A model generated the notes under the pieces. The model was given only the letters and a program-made list of their open reading frames with translations, was not told where the DNA came from and searched no databases. DNA of 64,000 nucleotides, taken from contig NZ_MBES01000032.1 of NCBI RefSeq assembly GCF_001954195.1, forward strand, positions 1-64,000, written 5' to 3'. This stretch comes from Mycobacterium sp. IS-1264. GTDB lineage: Bacteria; Actinomycetota; Actinomycetes; Mycobacteriales; Mycobacteriaceae. Shown here in pieces: positions 21,352-31,256 of this stretch. Every line of letters begins with the position of its first letter. Position 1 is the first letter of the stretch. A program made the position numbers and the translations under genes.

Positions 21352-22407
21352 TCAGGGCAGGGGATAGGCGGCAGAGCTGTCGCCGGTGAAGTCGATCGCG
21401 GAGTATTCGTTCAGCTTCGAAAGCCGGTGGTAGGCCTCGATCAGCCGCACGGTGCCCGACTTCGAGCGCATCACGATCGACTGGGTGGTGCAGCCGCCGG
21501 GGTAGTAGCGCACGGCGTTGAGCAGGTCGCCCTGCGTGACCCCGGTGGCGCAGAAGAAGACGTTTTCGCCCGACACCAGGTCCTCGGTGGTCAATATCTG
21601 GTCGAGGTCGTAGCCGGCGTCGAGCGCCTTGCGGCGTTCGGGTTCGTCCTTGGGCGCGAGCTGCGCCTGAATGGCGCCGCCCATGCAGCGGATCGCCGCG
21701 GCGGCGATGATGCCCTCCGGCGTGCCGCCAATTCCGGCCAGCATGTCGGTGCCCGACTCCGGCCGGCATGCGGAGATCGCCCCGGCCACGTCGCCGTCGG
21801 TGATCAGCCGGATCCGGGCGCCGGTGTCGCGGACATCCTTGATCAACTGGGCGTGTCGCGGGCGGTCCAGGATGCACACGGTCATGTCGCGCACCGACAA
21901 CGCCTTGACCTTGGCGACCGCGCGGATGTTCTCGGCGATCGGCGCGGTGATGTCCAGCACGTGCGCGGCCTCGGGCCCAACGGCGATCTTGTTCATGTAG
22001 AACACCGCCGACGGGTCGAACATTGCCCCGCGATCGGCGACGGCAAGCACCGAGATCGCGTTGGGCATGCCCTTGCTCATCAACGTGGTGCCGTCGACGG
22101 GGTCCACGGCGAAATCGCATTCGGGACCGTCCCCGTTGCCGACCTCTTCGCCGTTGTAGAGCATTGGCGCCTGGTCTTTCTCGCCCTCGCCGATGACCAC
22201 CACGCCGCGCATCGACACCGTGTTCACCAGTTCGCGGATCGCGTCGACCGCGGCGCCGTCGCCGCCCTCCTTGTCGCCACGACCGACCCACCGCCCGGCG
22301 GCCATGGCGCCGGCTTCGGTGACCCGCACCAATTCCATGGCCAGGTTGCGATCCGGTGCTTCGCCGCGCGGGCGTGCCTGCGACGAGCGGTCGCCCTCAC
22401 GTGTCAT
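21352..22407 (-). CDS. glpX: Fructose-1,6-bisphosphatase, class II
   Basis: Gluconeogenic phosphatase of the GlpX type, the main FBPase of mycobacteria (Rv1099c counterpart). Family motifs are [11 protein letters not shown], the metal-binding [12 protein letters not shown], and the [15 protein letters not shown] segment near the C-terminus. ATG 22407 ([15 protein letters not shown]) gives 351 residues and lies behind a GGGAGA ribosome binding site. A start at 22467 is possible, but its extra 20 residues would cover the upstream divergent promoter. It precedes fum and is divergent from the DUF4245 gene. Confidence 0.94.
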   Translation of the reverse strand: MTREGDRSSQARPRGEAPDRNLAMELVRVTEAGAMAAGRWVGRGDKEGGDGAAVDAIRELVNTVSMRGVVVIGEGEKDQAPMLYNGEEVGNGDGPECDFAVDPVDGTTLMSKGMPNAISVLAVADRGAMFDPSAVFYMNKIAVGPEAAHVLDITAPIAENIRAVAKVKALSVRDMTVCILDRPRHAQLIKDVRDTGARIRLITDGDVAGAISACRPESGTDMLAGIGGTPEGIIAAAAIRCMGGAIQAQLAPKDEPERRKALDAGYDLDQILTTEDLVSGENVFFCATGVTQGDLLNAVRYYPGGCTTQSIVMRSKSGTVRLIEAYHRLSKLNEYSAIDFTGDSSAAYPLP

Positions 22408-22486
22408 GGCCGTGATTCTCCCAGAAGCAGATCCGCCCGCTGGAGCTGGGCTCTGGGCGGTGATCACCGACTGGGATACTCACAGG

Positions 22487-23176
22487 ATGACCGAGGAGCT
22501 GCAGCCCAACGCCGATGTGGCCGGCGAGCAGGTCCCGGCACCCGGGCCCGTTCCCAGGCCGGCGAAACCGCGGCTGTTGCAGGACGGGCGCGACATGTTC
22601 TGGTCGCTGGCACCGCTGGTGCTGGGGTGCATCCTGCTGGCCGGCCTGGTCGGGATGTGTTCCTTCCAGCCGGGCGGGACGAACAAGGGAACGGTCCCGT
22701 CCTACGACGCGGCGACGGCATTGCGGGCGGACGCGCAGGCGCTCGGATTCCCCATTCGGCTGCCGCAGTTGCCCGCCGGCTGGCAACCCAACTCCGGTAG
22801 CCGCGGCGGTATCCAGGGCGGGCGCACCGACCCATCGACGGGCCAGCATCTGAACGCGGCGACGTCGACCGTGGGATACCTGAGCCCGACCGGGATGTAT
22901 CTGTCCCTGACCCAGAGCAACGCCGACGAAGACAAGCTGGTCGGCTCGATCCACTCGACTGCATACCCCACCGGGGCGGTCGACATCGCCGGCACCCACT
23001 GGGTCGTGTATCAGGGCGCCGGACAAGGCGGCGCGGACGCCGAGCCGGTGTGGACCACCCGGCTCACCGGTCCGGGTGGCGCCACCCAGGTCGCAATCAC
23101 GGGTGCCGGAAACACCGACCAATTTCGTACGCTGGCCGCGGCGACCCAATCCCAGCCGCCCCTGCCAACCCGATAG
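22487..23176 (+). CDS. DUF4245 single-pass membrane protein
   Basis: A 229-residue protein, counterpart of Rv1100. It has a proline-rich cytoplasmic N-terminus (about 1-35), one helix at about 38-60 (LAPLVLGCILLAGLVGMC) and an external domain with the family's PAGWQPNSGS and GTHWVVYQG motifs. The function is unknown. ATG 22487 is used because upstream in-frame ATGs would run through the glpX coding region. It sits 79 bp from divergent glpX. Confidence 0.85.
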   Translation: MTEELQPNADVAGEQVPAPGPVPRPAKPRLLQDGRDMFWSLAPLVLGCILLAGLVGMCSFQPGGTNKGTVPSYDAATALRADAQALGFPIRLPQLPAGWQPNSGSRGGIQGGRTDPSTGQHLNAATSTVGYLSPTGMYLSLTQSNADEDKLVGSIHSTAYPTGAVDIAGTHWVVYQGAGQGGADAEPVWTTRLTGPGGATQVAITGAGNTDQFRTLAAATQSQPPLPTR

Positions 23177-23187
23177 GAGGGACCCGC

Positions 23188-23985
23188 GTGACCGCACCCG
23201 AAGCCGACCTGTCCGGCTGGTCCGCGTCACCGTTCACCGGTGGCGGCTACACCCATGACGTCTACCGCAAGGGCGCCGGACCCGGGGTGGTGCTGATTCC
23301 CGAGATACCCGGCATCCACCCCGGCGTGCTGGCGCTGGGTAACCACTTGGTGGACAACGGTTTCACGGTCGCCATGCCATCGCTCTTCGGTGAGCCGGGC
23401 AGGGCCGCGACGGTGGGCTACACGGCCGCGACCATCGCACGCGCCTGTGTCGCAAAGGAATTCGCGGCCTTCGCGACCAACAAGCCACGACCGGTGTCAC
23501 TGTTCCTGCGCGCGCTGGCCCGTGACCTCAACGCGTCGACGCCGGGCAAGGGCGTCGGCGTGATCGGCCAGTGCTTCACCGGCGGCTTCGCGCTGGCCGC
23601 CGCGGTCGACGACAGCGTGCTGGCGCCGGTGGTTTCCCAGCCGTCCGTCCCGCTGCCGTTGGGCCGGGCGCAGCGCCGCGATACCGGGTTGAGCGAACCG
23701 GAGATGGCCACCATCGCCGATCGCTGTGCCAACGATGGCCTGTGCGCGATGGGCCTGCGGTTCAGCGAGGACAGGATCGTGCCGCGGGAACGGTTCGCGG
23801 CGATCAAGGAACGCCTCGGCGACGCGTTCGAGATCATCGAGATCGACTCCGGCCCGGGCAACGAAGGCGGTTTCAGCAAGATGGCCCATTCGGTGCTGAC
23901 CGACGAGGTCCGTGAGGTCGACGGTCAGCCCGCGTACGAGGCACGCAAGCGGGTGGTCGAGTTCCTCACCGCGCGGCTCAGCTAG
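23188..23985 (+). CDS. Dienelactone hydrolase-family protein
   Basis: A 265-residue alpha/beta-hydrolase of the dienelactone hydrolase type. The nucleophile is Cys129 in GQCFTGG, as in true dienelactone hydrolases, with an Asp/His pair later (DSGPGNEGGFSKMAH is the likely His region). The GTG start at 23188 has a strong TAGGAGGG ribosome binding site at 23175-23182. It follows the DUF4245 gene by 11 bp and precedes a carboxylesterase by 6 bp, suggesting a small hydrolase operon. M. tuberculosis has Rv1101c and mazEF3 in this interval instead. The substrate is unknown. Confidence 0.82.
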   Translation: MTAPEADLSGWSASPFTGGGYTHDVYRKGAGPGVVLIPEIPGIHPGVLALGNHLVDNGFTVAMPSLFGEPGRAATVGYTAATIARACVAKEFAAFATNKPRPVSLFLRALARDLNASTPGKGVGVIGQCFTGGFALAAAVDDSVLAPVVSQPSVPLPLGRAQRRDTGLSEPEMATIADRCANDGLCAMGLRFSEDRIVPRERFAAIKERLGDAFEIIEIDSGPGNEGGFSKMAHSVLTDEVREVDGQPAYEARKRVVEFLTARLS

Positions 23986-23991
23986 GGCCGC

Positions 23992-25539
23992 ATGGTGCTC
24001 GACGAGCGTGTGGTCGAAACCACGTATGGCCCGGTTCGGGGCGCTGACGCCGGCGGCGCCAGGATGTGGAAGGGCATCCGCTACGCCGCGCCGCCCGTCG
24101 GCGACCTGCGCTTCCGGGTGCCGGAGCCCCCGCAGCGATGGGCCGAGGTCGCCGACGCCACCTCCTATGGGCCCGCCTGCCCGCAGCCGTCCTTTCCCAA
24201 CATGCCGCTGGAGCTGGGGGCGCCCCAGGACGAAGACTGCCTGAGCCTCAACGTCTGGGCGTCGGGGGACACCGCACCCGGCGACGGAAAACCGGTGATG
24301 GTATGGCTGCATGGCGGGGCCTACGTGCTGGGGTCCGGCAGCCAAGCGCTCTACGACGGCCGCAGGTTGGTCAGCGGCGGCGAGGTCGTCGTGGTGACGG
24401 TCAACTATCGGCTCGGGGCGCTGGGCTTCCTCGACCTTTCGTCGTTCAACACCGCGCGGCGGCGCTTCGACTCGAACATCGGCCTGCATGACGTGCTTGC
24501 CGCGCTGCGCTGGGTGCGCGACAACATCGCGGCATTCGGCGGCGATCCGCACAGGGTCACGCTGTTCGGCGAATCCGCGGGCGCCGGGATCGTGACCACT
24601 CTGCTCGCCACCCCGGCGGCCCGGGGCCTGTTCACCGGTGCGATCGCGCAAAGCTCGCCGGCCACATCGGTGTACGACCGCGAACGGGCTCGTCAGGTCG
24701 CGGTGAGCGTCCTAGACAAGCTGGGAATCGCGCCGTCGGACGTGGACCGGGTGCCCGGCGTGCCGATCTCCGCCCTGCTGGCCGCGTCACAGCGGGTGTT
24801 CGACGAAGTGCCCGTGCGCAACCCGGGCACGCTTGCGTTCGTTCCGATCGTCGACGGGGATCTGCTGCACGACTATCCGGTGAAGGCGGCGCAGGACGGC
24901 CGCTCGCATCCGGTCCCGTTGATCATCGGCACCAACAAGCACGAGGCGGCGCTGTTTCGGTTGCTGCGCTCGCGGCTGATGCCGATCACGCCGCGCGCGA
25001 TCACGTCGATGTTCACCCAGATCGCCGCCGAGCAGCCCGACCTGCAGTTGCCCACCTCAGAGCAGATCGGCTCGGCGTATTCGCAATTTCGGCGGGCCAA
25101 GGCAAGGTCTATGAGCATCGCCACCGACGTCGGCTTCCGGATGCCGACGGTGTGGCTGGCCGAGGGCCACAGCAGGGTGGCGCCGGTGTATCTGTATCGC
25201 TTCGACTATGCCACGCCGTTGCTGAAACTGTTGTTGGTCGGCGCCGCCCACGCCACCGAATTGCCTTACGTATGGGGCAATCTCGGGGCGCAGAAGGATC
25301 CCACCTTGAAGCTCGGCGGCACTAAGACCGCCAGGGCGGTCTCGAAAAGGGTACGTACCCGGTGGATCAACTTCGCCACGGACGGTAAGCCCATGGGCCC
25401 GGCCGGCGAGCCGGATTGGACGGCCTACCGGGATGACGATCGCGCCTGCCTGATCATCGACAAGGTCGACATCGTCGCCAGCGATCCCGATGCGCACATC
25501 CGGGCGGCTTGGGGTAGCGAGATGGTGGGTTTCCGGTAG
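23992..25539 (+). CDS. Type B carboxylesterase (para-nitrobenzyl esterase family)
   Basis: A full-length 515-residue carboxylesterase. The oxyanion-hole motif HGGA is at 107-110 and the nucleophile Ser195 is in GESAGAG. The catalytic His is likely in AAHATELPYVWG near residue 423. In M. tuberculosis the same locus is annotated as two fragments, Rv1104 and Rv1105. Here the frame is continuous, so this appears to be the ancestral intact gene. It follows the dienelactone hydrolase gene by 6 bp. The natural substrate is not known; members hydrolyse aryl and alkyl esters. Confidence 0.9.
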   Translation: MVLDERVVETTYGPVRGADAGGARMWKGIRYAAPPVGDLRFRVPEPPQRWAEVADATSYGPACPQPSFPNMPLELGAPQDEDCLSLNVWASGDTAPGDGKPVMVWLHGGAYVLGSGSQALYDGRRLVSGGEVVVVTVNYRLGALGFLDLSSFNTARRRFDSNIGLHDVLAALRWVRDNIAAFGGDPHRVTLFGESAGAGIVTTLLATPAARGLFTGAIAQSSPATSVYDRERARQVAVSVLDKLGIAPSDVDRVPGVPISALLAASQRVFDEVPVRNPGTLAFVPIVDGDLLHDYPVKAAQDGRSHPVPLIIGTNKHEAALFRLLRSRLMPITPRAITSMFTQIAAEQPDLQLPTSEQIGSAYSQFRRAKARSMSIATDVGFRMPTVWLAEGHSRVAPVYLYRFDYATPLLKLLLVGAAHATELPYVWGNLGAQKDPTLKLGGTKTARAVSKRVRTRWINFATDGKPMGPAGEPDWTAYRDDDRACLIIDKVDIVASDPDAHIRAAWGSEMVGFR

Positions 25540-25565
25540 CGCAGTTCGCGTGGGCCAGAGCGCTG

Positions 25566-26648
25566 CTAGCCCGTCGCCTTGGCTGCCTCGTCCTTCATCT
25601 GCCGGAACAGGTCCACGTAGTAGGGCAGGCATTCCGAGAGCGCCTTCTCCGTGGTGAACAGCGGCTCGTAGCCCAGGTCGCGCCGTGCCTTCTCGGTGGA
25701 GAAGTAGTTGTCCAGATACAACCGCTCGACGGCCAGCGGCTCCAGCAGCGGCGCCGGCATCCCGAATCGGAAATGCATTCGCTGCCAACCCGTCATTGCT
25801 GCGCGCACCATCGGACCGTTAACCCGGATCCGCGGCCAGTTTTGGCCGCAGGCCTCGACGACCGGGCGCGCGAACTCGAACATGTTGATCGGCTCGGCGT
25901 CGTTGATGAAATACGCCTGACCGGGCGCAGTCCCCCCGGGCACCAGATGCTGGGCGGCCAGGATGAAACCGTGAATCAGGTTGTGCACGTAGGAGTTATC
26001 CAGGCGCGCCGACTTGCGGCCGATCAGCACCTTGACGTGGCCGGCGATCACGCTCTCGAACAGCTTGCGGAACATCGTCTGATCTCCACGGCCCCAGATG
26101 CCGCTGGGCCGGATGGCACACGTCAGCATGTCCCCAATGCCGTTCTGCGACAACACGAACCGCTCGGCGACCACCTTGGTCTCGGTGTACAGGTCGTTGA
26201 ACCTGCTTGTGTAGGGCAGCGTCTCGTCCCCGCCGGAGATGTTCTTTCCGCCCATCACCACGCTGTTGGACGACGTGTAGACGAAGCGCTTCACCCCTGC
26301 CGCCTGCCCGGCGTGCACGAGGTTCTCGGTACCGCCGACATTGACCGCGAAACTGCGCTGCCGGTATTCGTCGGTGACCGACGCGCCGCCCATCAGCTCG
26401 ATGATCGCCGCGGTGTGGAACACCGTGTCGATCCCGTCGACGGCCGCGGCGCACACGGACGTGTCGGTGATGTCGCCCTGCAGCACCTCCAACTGCGGAT
26501 GCGGTGGCAGTGGCGACGGGGCGCGATCGAAGGAACGCACCTGGTATCCGCGGTCGAGCAAGGTGGTCACCAGGTTTGCGCCGACAAACCCTGAGCCGCC
26601 GGTGACCAGGACTCGGCCGAGTTCGGTTGTCAGTGATGGATCACCCAT
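25566..26648 (-). CDS. hsd: 3beta-hydroxysteroid dehydrogenase / Delta5-isomerase
   Basis: Counterpart of Rv1106c and MSMEG_5228, which oxidises cholesterol to cholest-4-en-3-one at the start of cholesterol breakdown. 360 residues from MGDPSLTTELGRVLV. The Rossmann motif VTGGSGFVGANLV is near residue 15 and the catalytic pair is in LYTETKVVAE (Tyr and Lys four apart). ATG 26648 is preferred over 26660: TATGCT (26661-26656) is a good -10 placed 7 nt before it, giving a leaderless mRNA, as reported for the M. smegmatis gene. A KstR-type operator overlaps the promoter, so induction by sterols is expected. Confidence 0.92.
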   Translation of the reverse strand: MGDPSLTTELGRVLVTGGSGFVGANLVTTLLDRGYQVRSFDRAPSPLPPHPQLEVLQGDITDTSVCAAAVDGIDTVFHTAAIIELMGGASVTDEYRQRSFAVNVGGTENLVHAGQAAGVKRFVYTSSNSVVMGGKNISGGDETLPYTSRFNDLYTETKVVAERFVLSQNGIGDMLTCAIRPSGIWGRGDQTMFRKLFESVIAGHVKVLIGRKSARLDNSYVHNLIHGFILAAQHLVPGGTAPGQAYFINDAEPINMFEFARPVVEACGQNWPRIRVNGPMVRAAMTGWQRMHFRFGMPAPLLEPLAVERLYLDNYFSTEKARRDLGYEPLFTTEKALSECLPYYVDLFRQMKDEAAKATG

Positions 26649-26655
26649 GCCGCGA

Positions 26656-26680
26656 AGCATAACTGAAACGTGTTCCAGTT
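26656..26680 (-). promoter_or_regulatory. KstR-like operator and leaderless promoter of hsd
   Basis: The palindrome AACTGGAACACGTTTCAGTT (minus strand, 26680-26661) contains TGGAACACGTTTCA, a full match to the KstR consensus TNNAACNNGTTNNA at 26677-26664. The -10 TATGCT (26661-26656) follows directly. KstR is the TetR-family repressor of the cholesterol regulon, and MSMEG_5228 is a known target, so the assignment is well founded. Confidence 0.8.
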
Positions 26681-26721
26681 TGGGAAAAAATTTTGGAATC
26701 GTTTTCGCCGCAGCGCCGCGT

Positions 26722-26979
26722 TCAGGCTTCCTCGGCCTGCCCGGCGGCGAGCGCATCCTCGACTCGCTTGCGCGCGCCAGCTAAGTGCTCTTCGCACCTT
26801 TTCGCCAGCTGCTCGCCTCGTTCCCATAGTTTCAGCGACGAATCAAGATCCAACCCGCCCTGCTCGAGCAGCCGCACGACTTCGATCAGCTCGTCCCGGC
26901 AAGCTTCATAGCCAAGCTGACTAATAGGCGTAATCGGCCGGGCCCCGCCACCGTCGTCCAAGCCGTCTTGCTCAACCAT
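26722..26979 (-). CDS. xseB: Exodeoxyribonuclease VII small subunit
   Basis: An 85-residue subunit, the same length as Rv1107c. The conserved helical core reads [20 protein letters not shown] and [19 protein letters not shown]. It joins XseA to form the single-strand exonuclease. ATG 26979 overlaps the end of xseA by 8 bp, the normal coupling; a GTG at 26994 would add five residues. It ends 42 bp before the hsd operator. Confidence 0.93.
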   Translation of the reverse strand: MVEQDGLDDGGGARPITPISQLGYEACRDELIEVVRLLEQGGLDLDSSLKLWERGEQLAKRCEEHLAGARKRVEDALAAGQAEEA

Positions 26980-28222
26980 CGGCCAGCCCCTCACTCACCG
27001 CCGTTACGGCGCCGTCGGAAACCCGCACCCGCAGGCGGGTGCCCGCGGGCGCGTCTTGGACTGACCGCAGCACCTCCGCCGGCGCCCCACCCGCCGGGAC
27101 CGTCTGCACCACGGCGTATCCACGGGCCAGGGTCGCCGCCGGGCCCAGCGTGGCCAGTCGCGCGGCCAGGTGGCCCACGCGGTCGGTCTCGGCGGTGATC
27201 AGCCGCGTGATGTCGCGGCGAACCGCCGAACGCGCGCGGTGAATCTCTTCGGCGCGCGCCGTCAGGGCGGTCAGCGGCTCGGCCAGCACCGGGCGGCTGC
27301 GCAGCTGGGCCAGCGCGCGTTGTTCGCGCGATACCCAATTGCGCAGCGCCTGCGCGCTGCGCCGTCGCATGTCGTGGATCAGCCGTTGCTCCGCGGCGGT
27401 GTCCGGGACCACCCTCTTCGCGGCGTCGGTGGGCGTGGCGGCGCGCAGGTCGGCGACGAGATCGCAGAGCGGGTTGTCGGGTTCGTGGCCGACGGCGCTG
27501 ATCACCGGCGTGCGGCAGGCGGCGATCGCCCGGCACAGGGTCTCGTCGGAAAACGGCAGCAGGTCCTCGACGCTGCCGCCGCCACGGGCCAGCACGATCA
27601 CGTCGACTTCACGATCGCGATCGAGCTCGCGGAGCGCGTCGACGATCTGCGCGACCGCGTTGGGGCCCTGGACGGCGGTGTTGCGCACCGCAAACCGCAC
27701 TCCGGGCCACCGCCCGCTCGCCACCGTCGTCACGTCGTGTTCGGCGGCGCTGGCCCGCCCGGTGATCAATCCGATCATGTTGGGCAGGAAGGGAATTGGT
27801 CGCTTTAGCCGCGGATCGAAGAGCCCTTCGGCGTCCAGCAGCCGGCGCAGCCTTTCGATGCGCGCCAGCAGCTCGCCGACCCCAACGGCGCGAATCTCGC
27901 TGAGCCGCAACGAAAAAGTGCCGCGCCCGGTGTAGAACGACGGCTTGCCGCACACGACCACCTGGGTACCCTCGGCCAGTTTGACCGGGGCACCCAGCAC
28001 CAAGTCGCGCGGACACGTCACGGTCAGCGACATGTCGGCCGCCGGATCGCGCAGCACCATGAACACCGTCTTGGAGTCATTGCGCATGTTGATCTGGGCC
28101 AATTGCCCTTCGACCCATACGGTGCCAAGCCTGTCGATCCAGCCCGCGACGCGGATCGCCACGGCGCGCACCGGGAAGGGGTTCTCCGCGGAGTTCGGCT
28201 CCGGATTCGCCGCTCGGGTCAC
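26972..28222 (-). CDS. xseA: Exodeoxyribonuclease VII large subunit
   Basis: Catalytic subunit of exonuclease VII, 416 residues, counterpart of Rv1108c. The N-terminal OB-fold (about 15-110) is followed by the catalytic core with [15 protein letters not shown] and [20 protein letters not shown], and then a coiled-coil C-terminal region that binds XseB. The GTG start overlaps the stop of the upstream gene by 4 bp (GTGA). The three genes, lipid-droplet-type protein, xseA and xseB, form one unit. Confidence 0.95.
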   Translation of the reverse strand: MTRAANPEPNSAENPFPVRAVAIRVAGWIDRLGTVWVEGQLAQINMRNDSKTVFMVLRDPAADMSLTVTCPRDLVLGAPVKLAEGTQVVVCGKPSFYTGRGTFSLRLSEIRAVGVGELLARIERLRRLLDAEGLFDPRLKRPIPFLPNMIGLITGRASAAEHDVTTVASGRWPGVRFAVRNTAVQGPNAVAQIVDALRELDRDREVDVIVLARGGGSVEDLLPFSDETLCRAIAACRTPVISAVGHEPDNPLCDLVADLRAATPTDAAKRVVPDTAAEQRLIHDMRRRSAQALRNWVSREQRALAQLRSRPVLAEPLTALTARAEEIHRARSAVRRDITRLITAETDRVGHLAARLATLGPAATLARGYAVVQTVPAGGAPAEVLRSVQDAPAGTRLRVRVSDGAVTAVSEGLADG

Positions 28223-28824
28223 TTCGCGTTCGCGCGGGTGATCCTGTTGGCGAGCAGCGTCTGGAACGGAGCCCGGGCCTTGGTGGCCTGCTCGTAGGCC
28301 AGCAGCGCTTCGAGTTCGTCGACGGCCAGCGATTGCAGCCTGGCGCGCAGCTGGGCCAGCGTCAGCGCCGGATAGTCGAGTTCGGCGGCGACCGCCGGTT
28401 CCGGAACTCCCGTGTCGGCCGCCGCCGACTTCGTCGATATTCTCGCGGGCTTCATCGGGGGGTCGGCGGCCTCGGGTGCCTCGGTCACCGAGTACAGGGC
28501 GAAGCGCCCCTCGGCCCGGCGATCGCCGTTGCCGCCTTCCGGCTGCATCGCGGGAGCCCCGTTCTCAGCGCCGTCAGCCAAATCCTCGTCGAACGTTGCC
28601 CACTCCGGATTTTCGTCCTTGGGCGGAAAGATGGATTCCAGGGTGCTGTCGCCCTTGATCACCAGCTCGGCCAGGTTCTGCTGGAAGCGCATCACCAGGT
28701 GCGCCGCCTGGCTGGCCAGCGTCATCGGGTACATCAGGATCGTCTTCGGCAGCTTCATGGTCTCCTCGACGGCGACTGTCGCCGCGCCGACCAGTAGCCG
28801 AACTCCATACGGTGCAGTAGCCAT
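28219..28824 (-). CDS. Lipid droplet-associated protein (Rv1109c family)
   Basis: A 201-residue protein. The N-terminal 60 residues ([20 protein letters not shown], then [17 protein letters not shown]) form an amphipathic or hydrophobic stretch, followed by a variable linker and a conserved C-terminal helix pair ([43 protein letters not shown]). The family is commonly named lipid-droplet associated; its biochemical role is not settled. ATG 28824 matches the conserved N-terminus. The frame continues far upstream under ispH without coding character. It is divergent from ispH. Confidence 0.85.
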   Translation of the reverse strand: MATAPYGVRLLVGAATVAVEETMKLPKTILMYPMTLASQAAHLVMRFQQNLAELVIKGDSTLESIFPPKDENPEWATFDEDLADGAENGAPAMQPEGGNGDRRAEGRFALYSVTEAPEAADPPMKPARISTKSAAADTGVPEPAVAAELDYPALTLAQLRARLQSLAVDELEALLAYEQATKARAPFQTLLANRITRANAK

Positions 28825-28920
28825 GGGTCCAAGCCTGCCAGCAGCTGCGGATAACTCCAAGCCCGCCCGCGCGGGCTGGACTATGTGCCCCGTGGCGCGG
28901 CGGCCCGTACCCTGAATGTC

Positions 28921-29925
28921 ATGCCGCCGACTGTCGATGTGGGGATTCCCGGCGCTGTGAAGTCGGGGACGCCGGTCGCCGATCCCACCCGTAAGCGGGT
29001 GCTCCTGGCGGAGCCGCGTGGCTACTGCGCCGGGGTGGATCGGGCCGTCGAGACGGTGGAGCGCGCCCTGAAGAAGCACGGCGCCCCGGTCTACGTGCGC
29101 CACGAGATCGTCCACAACCGCCACGTGGTCGACACCCTGGTCAACGCGGGTGCCGTTTTCGTCCAGGAGACCGACGAGGTTCCCGAGGGCGCCATCGTGG
29201 TGTTCTCCGCTCACGGCGTCGCGCCGACGGTCTATGCAGCGGCCGCCGAACGCAACCTGCACACCATCGACGCCACCTGCCCGCTGGTGACCAAGGTGCA
29301 CAACGAGGCCAGGCGGTTCGCGCGTGACGACTACGACATCCTGCTGATCGGCCACGAGGGTCACGAGGAGGTCATCGGCACCGCCGGGGAGGCGCCCGAG
29401 CACGTGCAGCTGGTCGACGGGGTCGGCTCGGTGGACAACGTCACGGTTCGCGACGAGAACAAGGTGGTCTGGCTGTCGCAGACCACGCTGTCGGTCGACG
29501 AAACGATGGAGATCGTCGAGCGGCTGCGCCGTCGTTTCCCGAAGCTGCAGGACCCGCCCAGCGACGACATCTGTTACGCGACCCAGAACCGGCAGGTCGC
29601 GGTCAAGGCGATGGCGCCCGAGTGCGAACTGGTGATCGTCGTCGGGTCCCGCAACTCGTCGAATTCGGTGCGGCTGGTCGAAGTCGCGTTGGGCGGCGGC
29701 GCCGCGGCCGCTCACCTGGTCGACTGGGCCGACGACATCGATCCGACGTGGTTGGCGGGCGTGACCACGGTGGGGGTCACCTCCGGCGCGTCAGTGCCCG
29801 AGGTGCTGGTGCGCGGCGTGCTGGAACGCCTCGCCGACTACGGCTACGACGTGGTGCAACCGGTGACGACCGCCCAGGAGACCTTGGTGTTCGCCCTGCC
29901 CCGCGAGATCCGGTCGGGTCGCTAG
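28921..29925 (+). CDS. ispH: 4-hydroxy-3-methylbut-2-enyl diphosphate reductase
   Basis: [4Fe-4S] enzyme of the last MEP-pathway step, giving IPP and DMAPP. 334 residues, counterpart of LytB2 (Rv1110). The three cluster cysteines are in [12 protein letters not shown] (Cys36), [10 protein letters not shown] and [12 protein letters not shown]. The conserved [10 protein letters not shown] and the Ser/Asn pair in [11 protein letters not shown] are present. ATG 28921 is used; a GTG-type extension to 28885 has no family support. It supplies precursors to the prenyl synthase encoded at 7467. Confidence 0.96.
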   Translation: MPPTVDVGIPGAVKSGTPVADPTRKRVLLAEPRGYCAGVDRAVETVERALKKHGAPVYVRHEIVHNRHVVDTLVNAGAVFVQETDEVPEGAIVVFSAHGVAPTVYAAAAERNLHTIDATCPLVTKVHNEARRFARDDYDILLIGHEGHEEVIGTAGEAPEHVQLVDGVGSVDNVTVRDENKVVWLSQTTLSVDETMEIVERLRRRFPKLQDPPSDDICYATQNRQVAVKAMAPECELVIVVGSRNSSNSVRLVEVALGGGAAAAHLVDWADDIDPTWLAGVTTVGVTSGASVPEVLVRGVLERLADYGYDVVQPVTTAQETLVFALPREIRSGR

Positions 29926-31124
29926 ACGTCGTATTCCCAGGAGTCGGCCGGGGGCCGGCCCTGAGACCGGCCGTGCGCCCGTGACCGACCCCGTCGTTCG
30001 GGGCGGGGTTCGGCTCTCGGCGCGCCGCGCGGCTGATCCAGCGGAGTTTCCCCGCGGTAGCGCACGCGCGAGATCGGGTGGTGCGTCGAATCCGCGCCGT
30101 TCGACCCGCCGCCGGTGCCGCCGCGACGCCGCGGGGCCTCGTAGGAGGGGTCGTAGGGCTCGTACCGGCCGAAACGCTCGGAGGGTCCGGGCGGCTCATA
30201 CCTGTCGTAATCATCGAACCGACTGCTGCGGGGTGCCGGTCGCTCGTACGGATTACGGCGCGTCCGCGGATCCCGACGGCTTTCCCGCGGCTGGGCGGGC
30301 ACGTCTGGATCACCCTCGGGCCTGGGACGGCGGCGCGACCGGCGCGGCGGGTCGGCAGGGTCGACGTCGCGGGGTGGGGCAGGGCGCCGACGCCGGGGAC
30401 GATCGGCCTGCGCCTGGTCCGGGTCTTCCGGGAAAGGCCGGCGGGATCGCGTTCGGGTCGAACGGGTGGAGGAACGATCGCCGCGCGCTGCCCGCCCGGT
30501 CTTCGTGGCCGCGTCCCGTGCGCTCGCGCGGGCCCGCCTTGGGCGGGCGGACGCGGCCTCGTCGGCATCGCCGTCCGCCGAACCGAGGCCCAGGTATGAG
30601 TTCAGTTTCGCGCTGACGCCGCCAAAGAAAGACTTTCGTTCGGTGGCGCTGGGCCTTTCGTCGGTTTTGTTGGCGGCCAACGTCTTTCGGTTGGACGTGC
30701 CGGAATACCACCTGACTAGTCCGATCAGCAGGACGGCGCCGGCCGTGCCCAGCATCAGCGGGAACCGCTCGATGAGCGGATACCCGCAGTTGATCAGCAG
30801 GTCTTTCAGGTGGCCGATTTTGCGTCCGTGGAATAGCCAGTAGGCGCCGGGCACGGCGCAGAAAAGTATCAGCGGCGGCTGGATGATTGCCGTGAACAGG
30901 CCTTCCTGGCGCACGGCCAGCACCGCCGCCAGGCAGCCCGCTATATAGAGGCCCGCGAAGACGTGCGTGAGCTCCTTGTGTCCCGATCCCGTGTCGATGG
31001 CATACCCGATGGCCGTGCCGGTGACAGCGATGACCAGGGCCGCCCACCACGGCACACCTGGGATATTGGGGAGGATCGAGCGGTGGGTAGGTTCCACAGC
31101 CGATCGGGCCCGCTCTGCAGACAC
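29922..31124 (-). CDS. DUF6542-type membrane protein with long Arg/Pro-rich tail
   Basis: A protein of about 400 residues, counterpart of Rv1111c. The front has four hydrophobic helices (about 22-40, 44-62, 66-90, 117-135) separated by short loops. The remaining 240 residues are a highly charged, Arg/Pro/Asp-rich disordered tail. The GTG start at 31124 ([20 protein letters not shown]) matches the M. tuberculosis start region, though this protein is longer in the tail. The frame stays open for over 1 kb upstream under ychF, which is not coding. It overlaps ispH by 4 bp at the 3' end. The function is unknown. Confidence 0.8.
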   Translation of the reverse strand: MSAERARSAVEPTHRSILPNIPGVPWWAALVIAVTGTAIGYAIDTGSGHKELTHVFAGLYIAGCLAAVLAVRQEGLFTAIIQPPLILFCAVPGAYWLFHGRKIGHLKDLLINCGYPLIERFPLMLGTAGAVLLIGLVRWYSGTSNRKTLAANKTDERPSATERKSFFGGVSAKLNSYLGLGSADGDADEAASARPRRARASARDAATKTGRAARGDRSSTRSTRTRSRRPFPEDPDQAQADRPRRRRPAPPRDVDPADPPRRSRRRPRPEGDPDVPAQPRESRRDPRTRRNPYERPAPRSSRFDDYDRYEPPGPSERFGRYEPYDPSYEAPRRRGGTGGGSNGADSTHHPISRVRYRGETPLDQPRGAPRAEPRPERRGRSRAHGRSQGRPPADSWEYDV

Positions 31125-31256
31125 ATGTAGACCGTACCGGCAATGGGACGAAACGCCCGTAAAGACCATGTTGCAGCGGTGGGCGTGGCATGCCGTTGGT
31201 GCAGGAACGATCCACCGCGGCCGGCCCTCGCCGCCGAGCCCTACACTTGGTTCCCC

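Noticed and set aside
28825-29715. Upstream extension of the lipid-droplet-type frame
   Set aside because: Antisense to ispH, with no similarity beyond ATG 28824.
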